A stretch of DNA of 64,000 nt from an uncultured Carboxylicivirga sp. (GCF_963668385.1 NZ_OY764327.1:248001-312000), one strand, 5' to 3'; positions 47,201 to 55,073 are shown, numbered from the stretch's first letter. Numbers and translations: made by a program. The notes: generated by a model from the sequence alone, not told the origin.

Positions 47201-48870
47201 AAAGGAATGGTATGATAATATATATGAAAATAACGAGGCTCATCATCATCTTCATCCACTGGCACGGTCCATTTTAATCGTGCAAAATTAGAGGATGTAC
47301 CTTCCGATACTAAATCTGTAATAGGGTTGGGTGGTATACCATTATCTTTTTGCAGTGCAAGGTAGGCATCAACACCACCAATACCCATTTTACCCTCATA
47401 TCCTTTATTAAATTCGATGGTATCTAAAGGAATGGTTCCTCCGATTAAGCGGGCAATTAATTGCTCATTATCGAAATCACCACCCCTGTATTGAGAGGCA
47501 ACAAGTGCGGCAATTCCTGAAACGTGTGGACAAGCCATTGATGTACCATCATAAAAGCCATAGCTATTATTTGGCATGGTACTTAAAACACCATATTCTG
47601 ATCCTTTTGTAACTTCTCCACCCGGAGCCGATACAGTAACCCACTCTCCATAGTTTGAGTAATTGGATAGATGGTTATAGGGATCGGTAGCTGCCACTGA
47701 AATTACATGTTCATAACAACCAGGCCAGTAATTACCTTCATCGGCCATATTACCAGTTGCAAAAATAACTACTCCCCCTTTCATTGGGCTGCCACTAAAT
47801 TGTCCGGCTTCAGCAATAAAGTAGTCAATCGCATCCAATTCCGACTGTTCATAAACATCGGGTTGATTATACCCCCAACTGTTTTGAGCGATAATAGCCC
47901 CATTATCGGCAGCGTATACAAAAGCGGCAGCAGCATCTCCACTTGCATTTTCACTCATAATCATACACGACATAATGCGCACACCATCGCCATTACCCGA
48001 ACCTCCGGCAACACCCGAAACACCAATACCATTATTATTGGTTGCAGCCACAGTACCAGCTACGTGGGTACCATGATCTAAGCGTTCAATTTTTCCGGTC
48101 ATATTAACGAAATTAAATCCGTAAATATCATCAATGTAACCATTGCCATCAGAGTCTTCACCCGGAGTACCATTTAACTCAGCTTCATTAATCCACATAT
48201 TGTCAGCTAAGTCTTCGTGTAAGTAGTCAACTCCCTGATCAATAACAGCAACAATAACATCAGGATGTCCGGTTTCCCTTTCCCAGGCACGTAACAGATT
48301 AATATCAGCTCCAGGAATACCCGGGTTATCTTCGGTATTATGATAATGCCACTGCTCATCAAATCGTGGATCATCAAAAGGAGACGCCGATTTTGTGCTA
48401 CGTATATTCTTTACTACTTCATCTGTAACCTCACTTATATTATAAGGCATCAGACTACGTTGATAAAAAGGCTCTGCGTATTCTATTTCAGCTACATCGG
48501 CATATGCTCTCAGAACATCAGCAATATCGGCATCGGCTTGTATTCTTACCTTATACCATAAATGAAGACCATGTTTTTGATGCCTTGCATTAAATTTGGC
48601 CGAATACGGAAAAAGTCTTTCGAATGAAATGGCTTCAAACTGAAAGTTAAGCTTATCTACGCCAGTCAATCCCACAGTAGAATAACCATTAGCCTGTGTT
48701 GATTTTAATCCGGCTGAAGAAAGCGATACTTCGCGCTTTAATTTTACTTTAAACTCGCTTTGTAATACACCATTTTTATATACAGTGGGTTGTTGACCAG
48801 CAACACTTACAGTTATAATAGATATAAAACAAAAGCAAACCAAGCTTTTTAAATAGGTAGAAATAATCAT
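41236..48870 (-). CDS. Giant subtilisin-like (S8) protease with type IX sorting domain
   Basis: A 2544-residue secreted protease. After a signal peptide (about 1-25) and propeptide, the S8 domain carries D211 (AVIDQGVD), H266 (DHGTHVAGTV), oxyanion N374 (FATGNMADEG) and S444 (DGTSMACPHVSG), so it is catalytically complete. A fibronectin type III domain (about 520-620) follows. A long array of beta-sandwich domains then has HYDIN/ASH-like hallmarks (LEFGNVFIGEYSTESIVIHNVG; VNFGDVFQGGVYDYKLTIGNDG). Cadherin-like segments (about 2340-2460) lead to a type A sorting domain (MYPNPVQDVLYLDYQG). It is predicted to be a surface or released protease. Confidence 0.9.
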   Translation of the reverse strand: MIISTYLKSLVCFCFISIITVSVAGQQPTVYKNGVLQSEFKVKLKREVSLSSAGLKSTQANGYSTVGLTGVDKLNFQFEAISFERLFPYSAKFNARHQKHGLHLWYKVRIQADADIADVLRAYADVAEIEYAEPFYQRSLMPYNISEVTDEVVKNIRSTKSASPFDDPRFDEQWHYHNTEDNPGIPGADINLLRAWERETGHPDVIVAVIDQGVDYLHEDLADNMWINEAELNGTPGEDSDGNGYIDDIYGFNFVNMTGKIERLDHGTHVAGTVAATNNNGIGVSGVAGGSGNGDGVRIMSCMIMSENASGDAAAAFVYAADNGAIIAQNSWGYNQPDVYEQSELDAIDYFIAEAGQFSGSPMKGGVVIFATGNMADEGNYWPGCYEHVISVAATDPYNHLSNYSNYGEWVTVSAPGGEVTKGSEYGVLSTMPNNSYGFYDGTSMACPHVSGIAALVASQYRGGDFDNEQLIARLIGGTIPLDTIEFNKGYEGKMGIGGVDAYLALQKDNGIPPNPITDLVSEGTSSNFARLKWTVPVDEDDDEPRYFHIYYHTIPFDTATINNAERKRVGSSLRAGEEFVYDLNGLERNTTYYIAVSGVDRWGNEAELSDLISVSTNNGPIIELDKELIEFGIDVRSDSASHQSFTMFNKGDGILKWNIVPRHIKNVDTYNTTPFKSNYQFHNNGTRSGVVKTQSVNEGSITPFEQVPSENYIYYFDVDVMETSMIRLGDQERTSPNSTATYFKVTDEEGFNLTGAEIGVYFENIPTDSMHIEVYQGHDITTAKLLHSQVYYVQHDGVTFEEVFFLKQMHFNQGDGFFIVYHIGPGYQYPVLASDAEDTSTSDYCYFSTDFGNTWKVLKDVYDDELKVFNVIAISALEPLGEYIKLSESSGLLAAGESKEIDLTVNGHELINGEYDAQLQIFGEGYDEYWKNVDLDFKVDGHTYKLESDDLLEFGNVFIGEYSTESIVIHNVGLGAFDNGGAIDISISNEEFTLIGEMTSTIQAQRAFKIDLRYTPVKEGPSNATVTLTEKNGGTYKFTLFGVASKPAKAVLSPTYKEYSELDLDTIVRDHFYLRNDGDYPLRYYVPKFADGSNMPDYDGGMIHRFGYAGGRIEPEIGEDFAFEWNDISTSGKEITDAFRLDGSVVYKEALIGFAFPYFGNTYDTCYITNQGAIALSNNGWFNAKPAGYNNPTQSHKLISAWGMPFDLNIGGQIFYQSYPDKFVLQYEGVVHGSYIWDTNSNSGIGWLDEPITFQIILHQDGDIDFLYKDLGGVINDERIGFNRSTTLIMIEDQTIEDALVLNGFGTEEDEPRIYNIVPTTGHKIYFKNPGYGVVTSLTNPYGLVQVGDSIRLDYEFDTDGLYVGDFEENINVITNDPINTTLSYSIKMDIESGGEVNYTSNVDEVNFGDVFQGGVYDYKLTIGNDGKAIGFLTSVTTKNELFEVSGYMPVALRPNMYSDYIVSVNAKDLGELNDVVVFTDTLGNKFELDVKCNVIYAPEIGSGKDRIEETLSFGETKTVQVSISNSGLSDMEVSPSGNEWMNVLPAGQDSYPEGFDYAYTVEYDADHLYNPSDVIISGEKLEMPEDPFDEEAYWVGVPLPYPVNYYGVDADTLFIGQNGVITTIGGQDAMINGPDYYIPNENGLQGFLAPVFGFNGLSNPEDYPLTGVYCKGYEDKFVVRFQDIASFGGGKPISTEIWMFRNGLIKFMYEIDDPSTVHLLLESTLIGIENHDGKKGIQVSARTNGVIKDKTIVTFIPKETYTVKSNGSMDFDVYLNARSIYGGEYQDQIVFENNTPDNPSFSIPVDFRVLGIDNIVIEDTLDLGDVYIVDYDGEDYQSPYKRYEYEFTISNEGSRALFIRNLAMQNGFATYSIMGDDDKFGNGNSEDGWIDISRSRINHTLYPNEKEVFMLRVTPLEQGIIADTLLIICDTEEGEIRLPVDAHFTMPPRINIHSEGLHVYANTANETDSKQFTISNDGPVDLEYHMEFVLYRQQVENNFLAQTYSQGYSAYNAGAALQVNNSIDYSSAAFDDSDIDWDDFNNILEHENDETSTSAVGFGGSYEFYAATAFEAPSTGFNLSHVMVWYAWGEILESDIQVIIRGGSDDFYKTEVLAVTDYKHTAETASSKGEYVTIELDQSTFFFPYEKFYVMFKFSEDVTFPLGTAQVQTSRLDRFYFGDGQTFYDAVSQGYGTMAWMMKAAEMELGDAVWASSDDEKVGELSPGAEQSFTVNFNSVYAGQGVNTGAVVFRTNDPYTERAELPISLTRNKGPQYEDGSEVNFTIDEMEVLEYTFRAYDEEGDNFTLSLKEEVKYLTCEIDGDQVSIVFEPDYDGAGNYDVVISGIDSWGNQTECTINITVNNVNRAPVEEIIIGTQKFDLQNEDGYVIQLTDYIIDPDGDDIEFDVNYSNPEVMDVFQTGETVVFIPQALGYSEVSIEATDEHGATLETAFDVFVEYRVGIDDNWESTIRMYPNPVQDVLYLDYQGINAERYDIIDASGSVLKNGNLLHGSHEQISVTNLMSGIYILKIYTDQGVAIKKFTKQ

Positions 48871-48878
48871 ATATACTA

Positions 48879-49025
48879 TTAATTTTTACTTTTTATCTTA
48901 CAGTTGATTCTTTTCTCACAAGCCTCTCCAAACATCTTTATCAGTTTTCGAAACACTTGATTTTGTTCTTCACGCTTTTTGATATCGCGCTTAATAGAAT
49001 CTTTCCATGTATACTTATTCATCAT
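48879..49025 (-). CDS. Small basic ORF just upstream of the protease gene
   Basis: A 48-codon ORF (MMNKYTWKDSIKRDIKKREE at its start, ending CEKRINCKIKSKN) whose stop is 8 bases before the protease start codon. It is rich in Lys, Arg and Glu and is predicted helical, with no signal peptide. It may be a leader peptide or an unannotated small protein co-transcribed with the protease. No homologue is recognised. The remaining gap to 49332 holds no other feature. Confidence 0.4.
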   Translation of the reverse strand: MMNKYTWKDSIKRDIKKREEQNQVFRKLIKMFGEACEKRINCKIKSKN

Positions 49026-49332
49026 GTTTTAACCATTTCTTATTTGTACCTCGTACACGTGTTAACAATGATTTTACAAAAGACATAAAAGCATAGTGAT
49101 CAAAGAAATATTTCACTGCTACTTGGTTTCTCACATTACGCACAAAACCTCTCCATCAGAATTTGGCTTCTACTTTACACCTGATACATCACCTCTCATT
49201 TGATCTTTATATACCTGATATATTGATTCTTTTTAACTCTCATTACCATCTCTTATAACTCTCGCCTAATTTTCGGTATGCTTATTGATTAGTGACTGCA
49301 CGACCAGAAAAACATTAATATTTATACACTCT

Positions 49333-50982
49333 ATGAAGTCATACTTTAAATCATCATCTGTTATTGCATTATTATGTACTATGCTATTTTTACTTATAAG
49401 TGGTATAAAAGCCGAAGCTGCACCTTACAATATGACACAAGAAGACAGTTTGGTAACCAAGCTTAAAAACACGCAGGAGTACAGTGAAAAAATGGATATA
49501 CTATTTAAGCTAAGCACTCTTTCTCGCGGTAAGGATTATAAGAAATCACTTGAATACAGTAACAAAGGCTTTACTTTGGCTGATAGTTTTGATGATGATA
49601 TTAATTGTGCCTTATTTAAACTGGAATCGGGACTAACCACCTATTTTCTGGGAGATTACAAAGAAACATTGGAATTGTATTTTTATGCACTTCGCATATT
49701 CGAAAGACACAATCATTCAATAGGCATTATTAGAACCTTAAGCAACCTGGGAGCTGTTTACGATAGAGTTGAGGCATACAACAAAGCCATTGTGTATTAT
49801 AATAAATGCATTGCCTATTTTAATGAAATGCCCTTGGATGCAAAGCAGGAATATTTAAAATACTTGTCGCAGGTTTATAATAACCTTGCCAGTGCATACG
49901 AAAAGCTAAATAACAATCAAGAGGCGAACCTATACTATAAAAAGGCCCTGGATGTTGGTCAGTCGATCGACTACCCCCAGATTGTTGGATCGATCTATAA
50001 TAACCTGGGTAAATTAGAAGCTAAGAACCAGAATTATGACTCAGCCAAAGATTATCTATCCAAGGCTATTAATATTAGAGAAGAAATTAATGACACCGAA
50101 GGATTAGCCAAATCGTATTATTTCTTATCGGATTATTACAATAAAACCAACCAGATAGACAGCGCTGAATGGGCTGCTTTGCAATCGCTTAAATTAGCAG
50201 AGGACAAAGGTTTACTTGAATCGCAACAAATTGCTCATATGTTTTTGTATGAGATATACGAAAAGAAAGCCCAACCTTACAAAGCCCTGGCTGAACATAA
50301 GTTATACAAACAATTAAGCGATAGTTTATTGAATGAGCAACGAATGAGTCAGATTGCTCAATTGCAAATTTCGTACGAATTGGATAAGGTGGAAGAAGAG
50401 GCAGAAATGGATAAAGAAAGGATGAAATTCTCTTTTATTATTGTGCTGGTAATTCTGTTTGCCATATTGGTTGTTGCCATTCTGGGACTTATTATTTACC
50501 GAAAGCAGAAAACGAAAATTAAATTAGAGAACAAAAATCTGGAATTGGAAATAGATACCAAAAACAAGGAGCTTACCACCAATGTAATGTACCTGGTACA
50601 GAAGAATGAACTGATCAACAGTGTTGCTAAGAGTTTATTATTACTTAAACAAAATGTGAGCTCCGAAAATCAATTAATGATTCAGAAAATAGTACAGAAC
50701 CTGAATGCGGAGTCGGATGGTGAGTTATGGAACGAATTTGAGTATCGTTTTCAGATGGTACATACCGAGTTTTACAAAAAGCTAAGAAGTTTGCATAGTA
50801 ATATAACACCCTCCGAAGAGCGTTTGGCTGCATTATTACGGCTAAATCTTAGTTCAAAAGAGGTTTCAACCATTACGCATCAAACCATCAGAAGTATTGA
50901 GGTAGCAAGGGGCCGTTTACGTAAAAAGCTTAATTTAACCGGTACTGATATTAATTTGGTTACGTATTTGGCGGAACTTTAA
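49333..50982 (+). CDS. TPR-domain transcriptional regulator with C-terminal HTH
   Basis: A 549-residue membrane-associated regulator. The N-terminal signal/anchor (about 8-28) is followed by tetratricopeptide repeats (about 50-320, e.g. RTLSNLGAVYDRVEAYNKAI and IVGSIYNNLGKLEAKNQNYD). A membrane helix (about 368-390) and a coiled coil lead to a LuxR/GerE-like HTH at the end (PSEERLAALLRLNLSSKEVS; RSIEVARGRLRKKL). Such proteins in Bacteroidota sense across the inner membrane while the HTH binds DNA. The frame extends upstream to 49285, but the ATG at 49333 precedes the signal directly. Its divergence from the protease operon suggests it controls it (inference). Confidence 0.85.
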   Translation: MKSYFKSSSVIALLCTMLFLLISGIKAEAAPYNMTQEDSLVTKLKNTQEYSEKMDILFKLSTLSRGKDYKKSLEYSNKGFTLADSFDDDINCALFKLESGLTTYFLGDYKETLELYFYALRIFERHNHSIGIIRTLSNLGAVYDRVEAYNKAIVYYNKCIAYFNEMPLDAKQEYLKYLSQVYNNLASAYEKLNNNQEANLYYKKALDVGQSIDYPQIVGSIYNNLGKLEAKNQNYDSAKDYLSKAINIREEINDTEGLAKSYYFLSDYYNKTNQIDSAEWAALQSLKLAEDKGLLESQQIAHMFLYEIYEKKAQPYKALAEHKLYKQLSDSLLNEQRMSQIAQLQISYELDKVEEEAEMDKERMKFSFIIVLVILFAILVVAILGLIIYRKQKTKIKLENKNLELEIDTKNKELTTNVMYLVQKNELINSVAKSLLLLKQNVSSENQLMIQKIVQNLNAESDGELWNEFEYRFQMVHTEFYKKLRSLHSNITPSEERLAALLRLNLSSKEVSTITHQTIRSIEVARGRLRKKLNLTGTDINLVTYLAEL

Positions 50983-51830
50983 ATAGTCCGAAGCACGAAG
51001 TCCAAAGTCCGAAAGGATTAATAGCTGTTAGCTACTGGCCACTAGCTTCTTCCAGCAAAGATGCTTACTTCAACAAATAAACATTAAAAGTCCAAAGCTT
51101 TATGTCCGTATTCGTTAGCTGATTGGTTTATTGGATAACAGGTCATTTAAAGGGCGGAGCCCTGACTGTAGCAGCACAGTACGACACTGAGCTTGTCGAA
51201 GTGGAGTGCTGTGTAACAGGTATTGTAAATAGGAGCCCTGGATGGGCGTCTGTCAATAGTTATTAGCACGAAGATGGAAGACCGGAGACGGAAGAGTCCG
51301 GAGCTTTGATTACTGTGCTTAGTGCATGGCAATTATACAACTCTACAAATTAACATTAAGAGTCCAGAGCTATAAGTCCGGAGTCCGTTTTAAACAATTA
51401 ATTATATCAATTTTGACTTGCATAATAACAGACGTCCTTTCAGGACTTTGCCAGATGATGTCGTTCATTCATAGCACTTACGTACTATGCTTTTACAAAC
51501 GTCTCTTCGAGACTGCTTAGCTTATCGAAAATTGTGACATCGTATAATTGATAATCTTTTAGTAACGTCCTTTCAGGACTTAGACGCATGACGAATTCAT
51601 ATACATAGCACTTACGTACTATGCTTTAACAAACGTCCCTGCGGGACTGCCTGAATTTGATTAATAATGAAGGGCGTAGCCCTGACTGTAACAGCACAGT
51701 ACGACACTGAGCTTGTCGAAGTGGAGTGCTGTGTAACAGGTATTGTAAATAGGAGCCCTGGATGGGCGACTGTCAATAGTTATTAGCACGAAGATGGAAG
51801 ACCGGAGAGAAAAAAACCTATTATGAACTA
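50983..51830 (-). repeat. Mosaic repeat, minus orientation, two copies
   Basis: This is the reverse complement of the elements at 17-18 kb. The first copy (about 51145-51530) runs from GGGCGGAGCCC through GTGGAGTGCTGTG, the GAAGATGGAAGACCGGAG segment, GAGTCCAGAGCTATAAGTCC, GTCCTTTCAGGAC and CATAGCACTTACGTACTATGC to GTCTCTTCGAGAC. A second partial copy (about 51565-51810) repeats most of these. The stretch CAGGTATTGTAAATAGGAGC occurs in both. The rest of the gap to 52010 is AT-rich with no gene. Short ORFs here are repeat-derived. Confidence 0.88.
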
Positions 51831-52010
51831 ACTCCTGGTGGTTAATTAAGTAGAGCCTGACAGACCTCTAAACTTCTAAGCAAGTAAAAGCAATACAAAG
51901 TACTAAGCAACGTACACCTACGTTAAAAATTAAACTTAAAAAGTTAATGTATAATTTTAATTATTGATATAAATAATTATTTTTATATGCAAGTATTGCC
52001 AATAAAATAA

Positions 52011-52074
52011 ACCGCCGGCTGGTCATTAACCCTTACAAGATTGGCGTCGCGTAGTGGACAATGTGGCCGGCGGA
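52011..52074 (+). promoter_or_regulatory. Structured leader of the HU-like gene
   Basis: A GC-rich 8-bp perfect stem (CCGCCGGC at 52012-52019, GCCGGCGG at 52066-52073) encloses a 46-base loop in an otherwise AT-rich leader, 35 bases before the start codon. The extreme contrast in composition suggests an RNA structure, or possibly a protein-binding site, that controls the downstream gene. Confidence 0.5.
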
Positions 52075-52108
52075 ATTTTGCGCAATATATTAATTAAATG
52101 GTATTATA

Positions 52109-52810
52109 ATGGCATTACGCTATGGATTAATTCCAAATCATCTCACCGATGATCCAAACGACTGTATGGCAATTACCACCGATAATGATACGGTGGATAT
52201 TGAACAAATTGTGGACACTATGATTGGTAAAGGTTCCACTGTAACCAAGGCCGAAGCCCTATCGGTAGTAGAAGAATTTGAATACGCAATTGTTGAAGCC
52301 GTAAAAAACGGTCAATCGGTAAGTACCGAATTGTTTAACATTTCACCAAGTGTTTCTGGTGTCTTCACTTCAAGTAGCGATGGGTTTGATGCTTCGCGTC
52401 ACTCTGTTCGACTAAACCTTAATCCGGGTAAAAGGCTAAAAGAAGCGATTCACTCTATTGAACTAAAAAAAGTAGAAATTACATCGCCACAACCGGTATT
52501 ACAACAATTTGTAAACCTGAAAGACAGCTCTGTAAACGAATGGTTTACTCCAGGCCAGATTGCTGCTATTCGGGGATCAATGTTAAAATTTGACGAAGAC
52601 GATGCACAACAGGGTATTTTCTTTATTGCAGCCGATAGCACCGAAACACGTGTTACAAATGTGGTAAAAAACAAGCCCTCGGAATTACTGTTCTTTGTGC
52701 CCGAAGAACTTAACAACGGCACTTTTGATGTGGAGGTAAGAATGACACCTCACAACCAGAAACAACTAAAGAAAGGCAGACTGCAAGTAAGTTTAACCGT
52801 TACAAATTAA
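52109..52810 (+). CDS. HU-like DNA-binding protein with DUF4469-type C-terminus
   Basis: A 233-residue protein typical of Bacteroidota. The N-terminal half (about 20-120) is an HU-like fold (AITTDNDTVDIEQIVDTMIGKGS; SVVEEFEYAIVEAVKNGQSV; SVRLNLNPGKRLKEAI). The C-terminal half (about 130-233) is a DUF4469-like beta domain (FTPGQIAAIRGSMLKFDEDD; LFFVPEELNNGTFDVEVRM). A structural or regulatory role on DNA is likely but not established. It is monocistronic, with a structured leader and a terminator. Confidence 0.85.
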   Translation: MALRYGLIPNHLTDDPNDCMAITTDNDTVDIEQIVDTMIGKGSTVTKAEALSVVEEFEYAIVEAVKNGQSVSTELFNISPSVSGVFTSSSDGFDASRHSVRLNLNPGKRLKEAIHSIELKKVEITSPQPVLQQFVNLKDSSVNEWFTPGQIAAIRGSMLKFDEDDAQQGIFFIAADSTETRVTNVVKNKPSELLFFVPEELNNGTFDVEVRMTPHNQKQLKKGRLQVSLTVTN

Positions 52811-52816
52811 AAAATA

Positions 52817-52848
52817 GAAGAGCGCTGCACATGTGGCGCTTTTCTTTT
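52817..52848 (+). terminator. Terminator of the HU-like gene
   Basis: A short AGCGC / GCGCT stem is followed by a T-rich run (TTTTCTTTT), just after the stop codon. Confidence 0.65.
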
Positions 52849-52861
52849 ACACTAAAATATT

Positions 52862-52980
52862 GCGCATACACCTTGCGCGCATAAGCGCAAACACTTTGCG
52901 TGCATAAGCGCAAACACCTTGCGTGCATAAGCGCAAACACCTTGCGTGCATAAGCGCGAACACCTTGCGCAGATAAGCTC
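52862..52980. repeat. 23-bp tandem repeat with internal dyad
   Basis: Four near-perfect units of 23 bases (from 52877, 52900, 52923 and 52946) are flanked by partial units. The unit includes TTGCGTGCATAAGCGCAA, in which TTGCG and CGCAA can pair, so the array can form a row of small hairpins. It lies just past the terminator of the HU-like gene. The rest of the gap to 53178 shows nothing else clear. Confidence 0.85.
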
Positions 52981-53178
52981 CATGTTAATCACCATTTAAC
53001 ATCAGTAAGGTTGAATGCATATTAAATCGGGCGTTAATAACTTTATTTAAATGGATAATACATTAATAACAAAGCTTTTAACATTGCAACACAATAAGTA
53101 ATGAGACCACTAAAAAGTTTCAGAAGAAACAAAGGCATTAGAAAGTCCAACAAGTTTAATTAAAGTAATTTCTCCTTG

Positions 53179-53964
53179 TTACTGATTTACCCAGTCTTTA
53201 AACTGAACAGCTTTACCTCTACTAATCATTATTTTATCGTTGAGTTTATTAACCAGTTTAACAACTAACTTTCCACTAAAGTAGGCCTCAAAATGGTCTA
53301 TGGCTTCGATATTAACAATGGATTGACGATTAGTTCTGAAAAACATTTCAGGATCAAGCTCTTCTTCGAGCTTATCTAAAGGCTGGTTTAAAATATGTTG
53401 AGTACCATCAAACCCCACTGCAAAAGTTACGCGCGATTCAAAATAAAAATAAGCTATTTCTTCAACAGGCAATTTAAAATAAGAGTCTCTTTTTGAAATC
53501 AAAAATCGCTTACGATAAGCCCCTCCCGATTTCATTATACTTTTGGCCAATTGCTGAAAGTCAACTTGCGAACGAGTAGATGTAACATTTTCCTCAATTA
53601 ATTTAGCAGCTCTTTCTAATTTCTCAATACTTTTCAACAATTCCGACTCTTTAATCGGCTTTAATAAATAATCAACACTATTAAGTTCAAATGCTTTTAA
53701 TGCGTACTCGTTATAAGCGGTTGTGAAAATGATAGGATATTCAACTTTTATCTGATCAAATATAGAGAAGGAATTACCATCAGCCAATTCAATATCTAAG
53801 AACAATAATGCACTTTCATCATTGTTTTGCAACCATTCAACCGTTTCGGCAACACTTTGTAATATGGCTAACACATTCCAATCGGGCCGTAATGAAAGCA
53901 ACATATCTTTTAACATTCCGGCCGTATGCAATTCATCTTCTACAATTACAACATTCATCTGCAT
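53179..53964 (-). CDS. LytTR family response regulator
   Basis: A 261-residue two-component regulator. The receiver domain (about 3-120) has E9/D10/E11 in VIVEDE, phosphoacceptor D57 (LLFLDIEL) and the Lys in YLLKPI. The LytTR domain occupies about 155-261 (LPVEEIAYFYFESRVTF; FFRTNRQSIVNIEAI; NDKIMISRGKAVQFKDWV). It follows its kinase gene with a 3-base gap. It lies at the end of the efflux cluster, so it probably regulates those genes (inference). A remnant of a close paralogue is found at 32567-32722. Confidence 0.93.
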   Translation of the reverse strand: MQMNVVIVEDELHTAGMLKDMLLSLRPDWNVLAILQSVAETVEWLQNNDESALLFLDIELADGNSFSIFDQIKVEYPIIFTTAYNEYALKAFELNSVDYLLKPIKESELLKSIEKLERAAKLIEENVTSTRSQVDFQQLAKSIMKSGGAYRKRFLISKRDSYFKLPVEEIAYFYFESRVTFAVGFDGTQHILNQPLDKLEEELDPEMFFRTNRQSIVNIEAIDHFEAYFSGKLVVKLVNKLNDKIMISRGKAVQFKDWVNQ

Positions 53965-53967
53965 TGA

Positions 53968-54999
53968 TTAATTTTTAATTAATGGCAACTCTACAATAAA
54001 TTCATTCGAGTCTTTAATTATATTTATTTTCTTATCGGTTAAGAAGGCTATACGTTTCTCAAGGTTTTTTAAACCTGTATTAGTTGAGTAGGTTGAGTTT
54101 TTTAAATTAAGATTATTTTTTACCGTCACAAAATCCTGATCGGTTTTTATCTCAATTTTAAGCGGATGAGCTAAAGTGGCAACGTTATGCTTTATGGCAT
54201 TTTCAACCAACAACTGTAAACTCAACATCGGAATTTTCATTTCAAGCACCTCTGGCAGTATATTATACTCTAATTGTAACCCCTCACCTAATCGTTCCTT
54301 ATGCATTTCGAGATAAGCATTTATAAAGGTCATTTCTTCCTCTAATGTTACCGAAATAGCATCTTTACTTTTGAGGACATAGCGATATACATCAGAAAAA
54401 TTTTCAGCAAACCGAATAGCCGCTTTCTGATCTTGCCTGATAATTGCAATAAGAGTACTTAAGTTATTAAATAAAAAATGAGGATTTATCTGATCTTGTA
54501 AAGCCCTGTAATCGAGTTGTAGTTTCTCGTTTTTTAGAGCTTCATTTTCTCTGATAAACATGGCCAGACTTTGATGATAATTATAAGCAATTAGCAGGCT
54601 CACGTAAATAAATACAAATAATATGGATATGACTAAACTAGCCCAAAACAGTGTTGGAGGTATTTCTCTATTATGTTCTAATAATGGTTTGGTTAAATGA
54701 GCAATAATCGATACTACAACAAACCAAAATCCAGTAAATATTACCAATAACAATAATCGCTTTAGAGTATGCTGATGCCAGGAATACTTATATCCTAATA
54801 GTTTATTAAAAGCAAATATTCCCTCTGAGATAAGAACAAAAAGTCCGATAGTAAACGCCAGACTTTGACAGGTTGACGTATCACCTGGGAAAAACATTTT
54901 AACAATAATAAGATTAAACATAGCCCCCATTGTAACCTCAAACAGTAACCTGGCCTTATAACTTATTATTTTTGGCTGACATTTCTTACTTATCATCAT
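53968..54999 (-). CDS. LytS-type sensor histidine kinase
   Basis: A 343-residue kinase with four membrane helices in the N-terminal half (about 20-36, 47-65, 80-100, 118-140), no large extracellular domain, and a cytoplasmic His_kinase region. The His box is YRALQDQINPHFLFNNLS with H174, and the ATP-binding part contains LLVENAIKHN. The gene precedes its LytTR partner by 3 bases. The pair may sense membrane stress or an efflux substrate, given the adjacent RND system, but this is inferred from position. Confidence 0.9.
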   Translation of the reverse strand: MMISKKCQPKIISYKARLLFEVTMGAMFNLIIVKMFFPGDTSTCQSLAFTIGLFVLISEGIFAFNKLLGYKYSWHQHTLKRLLLLVIFTGFWFVVVSIIAHLTKPLLEHNREIPPTLFWASLVISILFVFIYVSLLIAYNYHQSLAMFIRENEALKNEKLQLDYRALQDQINPHFLFNNLSTLIAIIRQDQKAAIRFAENFSDVYRYVLKSKDAISVTLEEEMTFINAYLEMHKERLGEGLQLEYNILPEVLEMKIPMLSLQLLVENAIKHNVATLAHPLKIEIKTDQDFVTVKNNLNLKNSTYSTNTGLKNLEKRIAFLTDKKINIIKDSNEFIVELPLIKN

Positions 55000-55018
55000 G
55001 CACCTTTCAATTATAAAG

Positions 55019-55048
55019 AGTGCGATAAGATTAGTTGCTTATCGCACC
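55019..55048 (-). terminator. Hairpin between the TolC and kinase genes
   Basis: A perfect 10-bp stem (GTGCGATAAG / CTTATCGCAC) with a 10-base loop lies between the efflux genes and the two-component genes. On the minus strand it is followed by TCTTTATAATTG, a weak T-rich tail. It could be a partial terminator or attenuator that lowers expression of the downstream pair. Confidence 0.5.
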
Positions 55049-55073
55049 CCCAAAAATAGTTTAATCTTCACAA

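Noticed and set aside
52862-52980. Possible CRISPR array
   Set aside because: The 23-bp units are directly adjacent with no spacers, and no cas gene is present. The 512-bp array at 17.3-18.7 kb likewise has no unique spacers.
53101-53163. Plus-strand ORF of 20 codons, very basic (MRPLKSFRRNKGIRKSNKFN)
   Set aside because: It could be a small peptide, but it is short, lies in a convergent gap and has no promoter match or conservation evidence available here.
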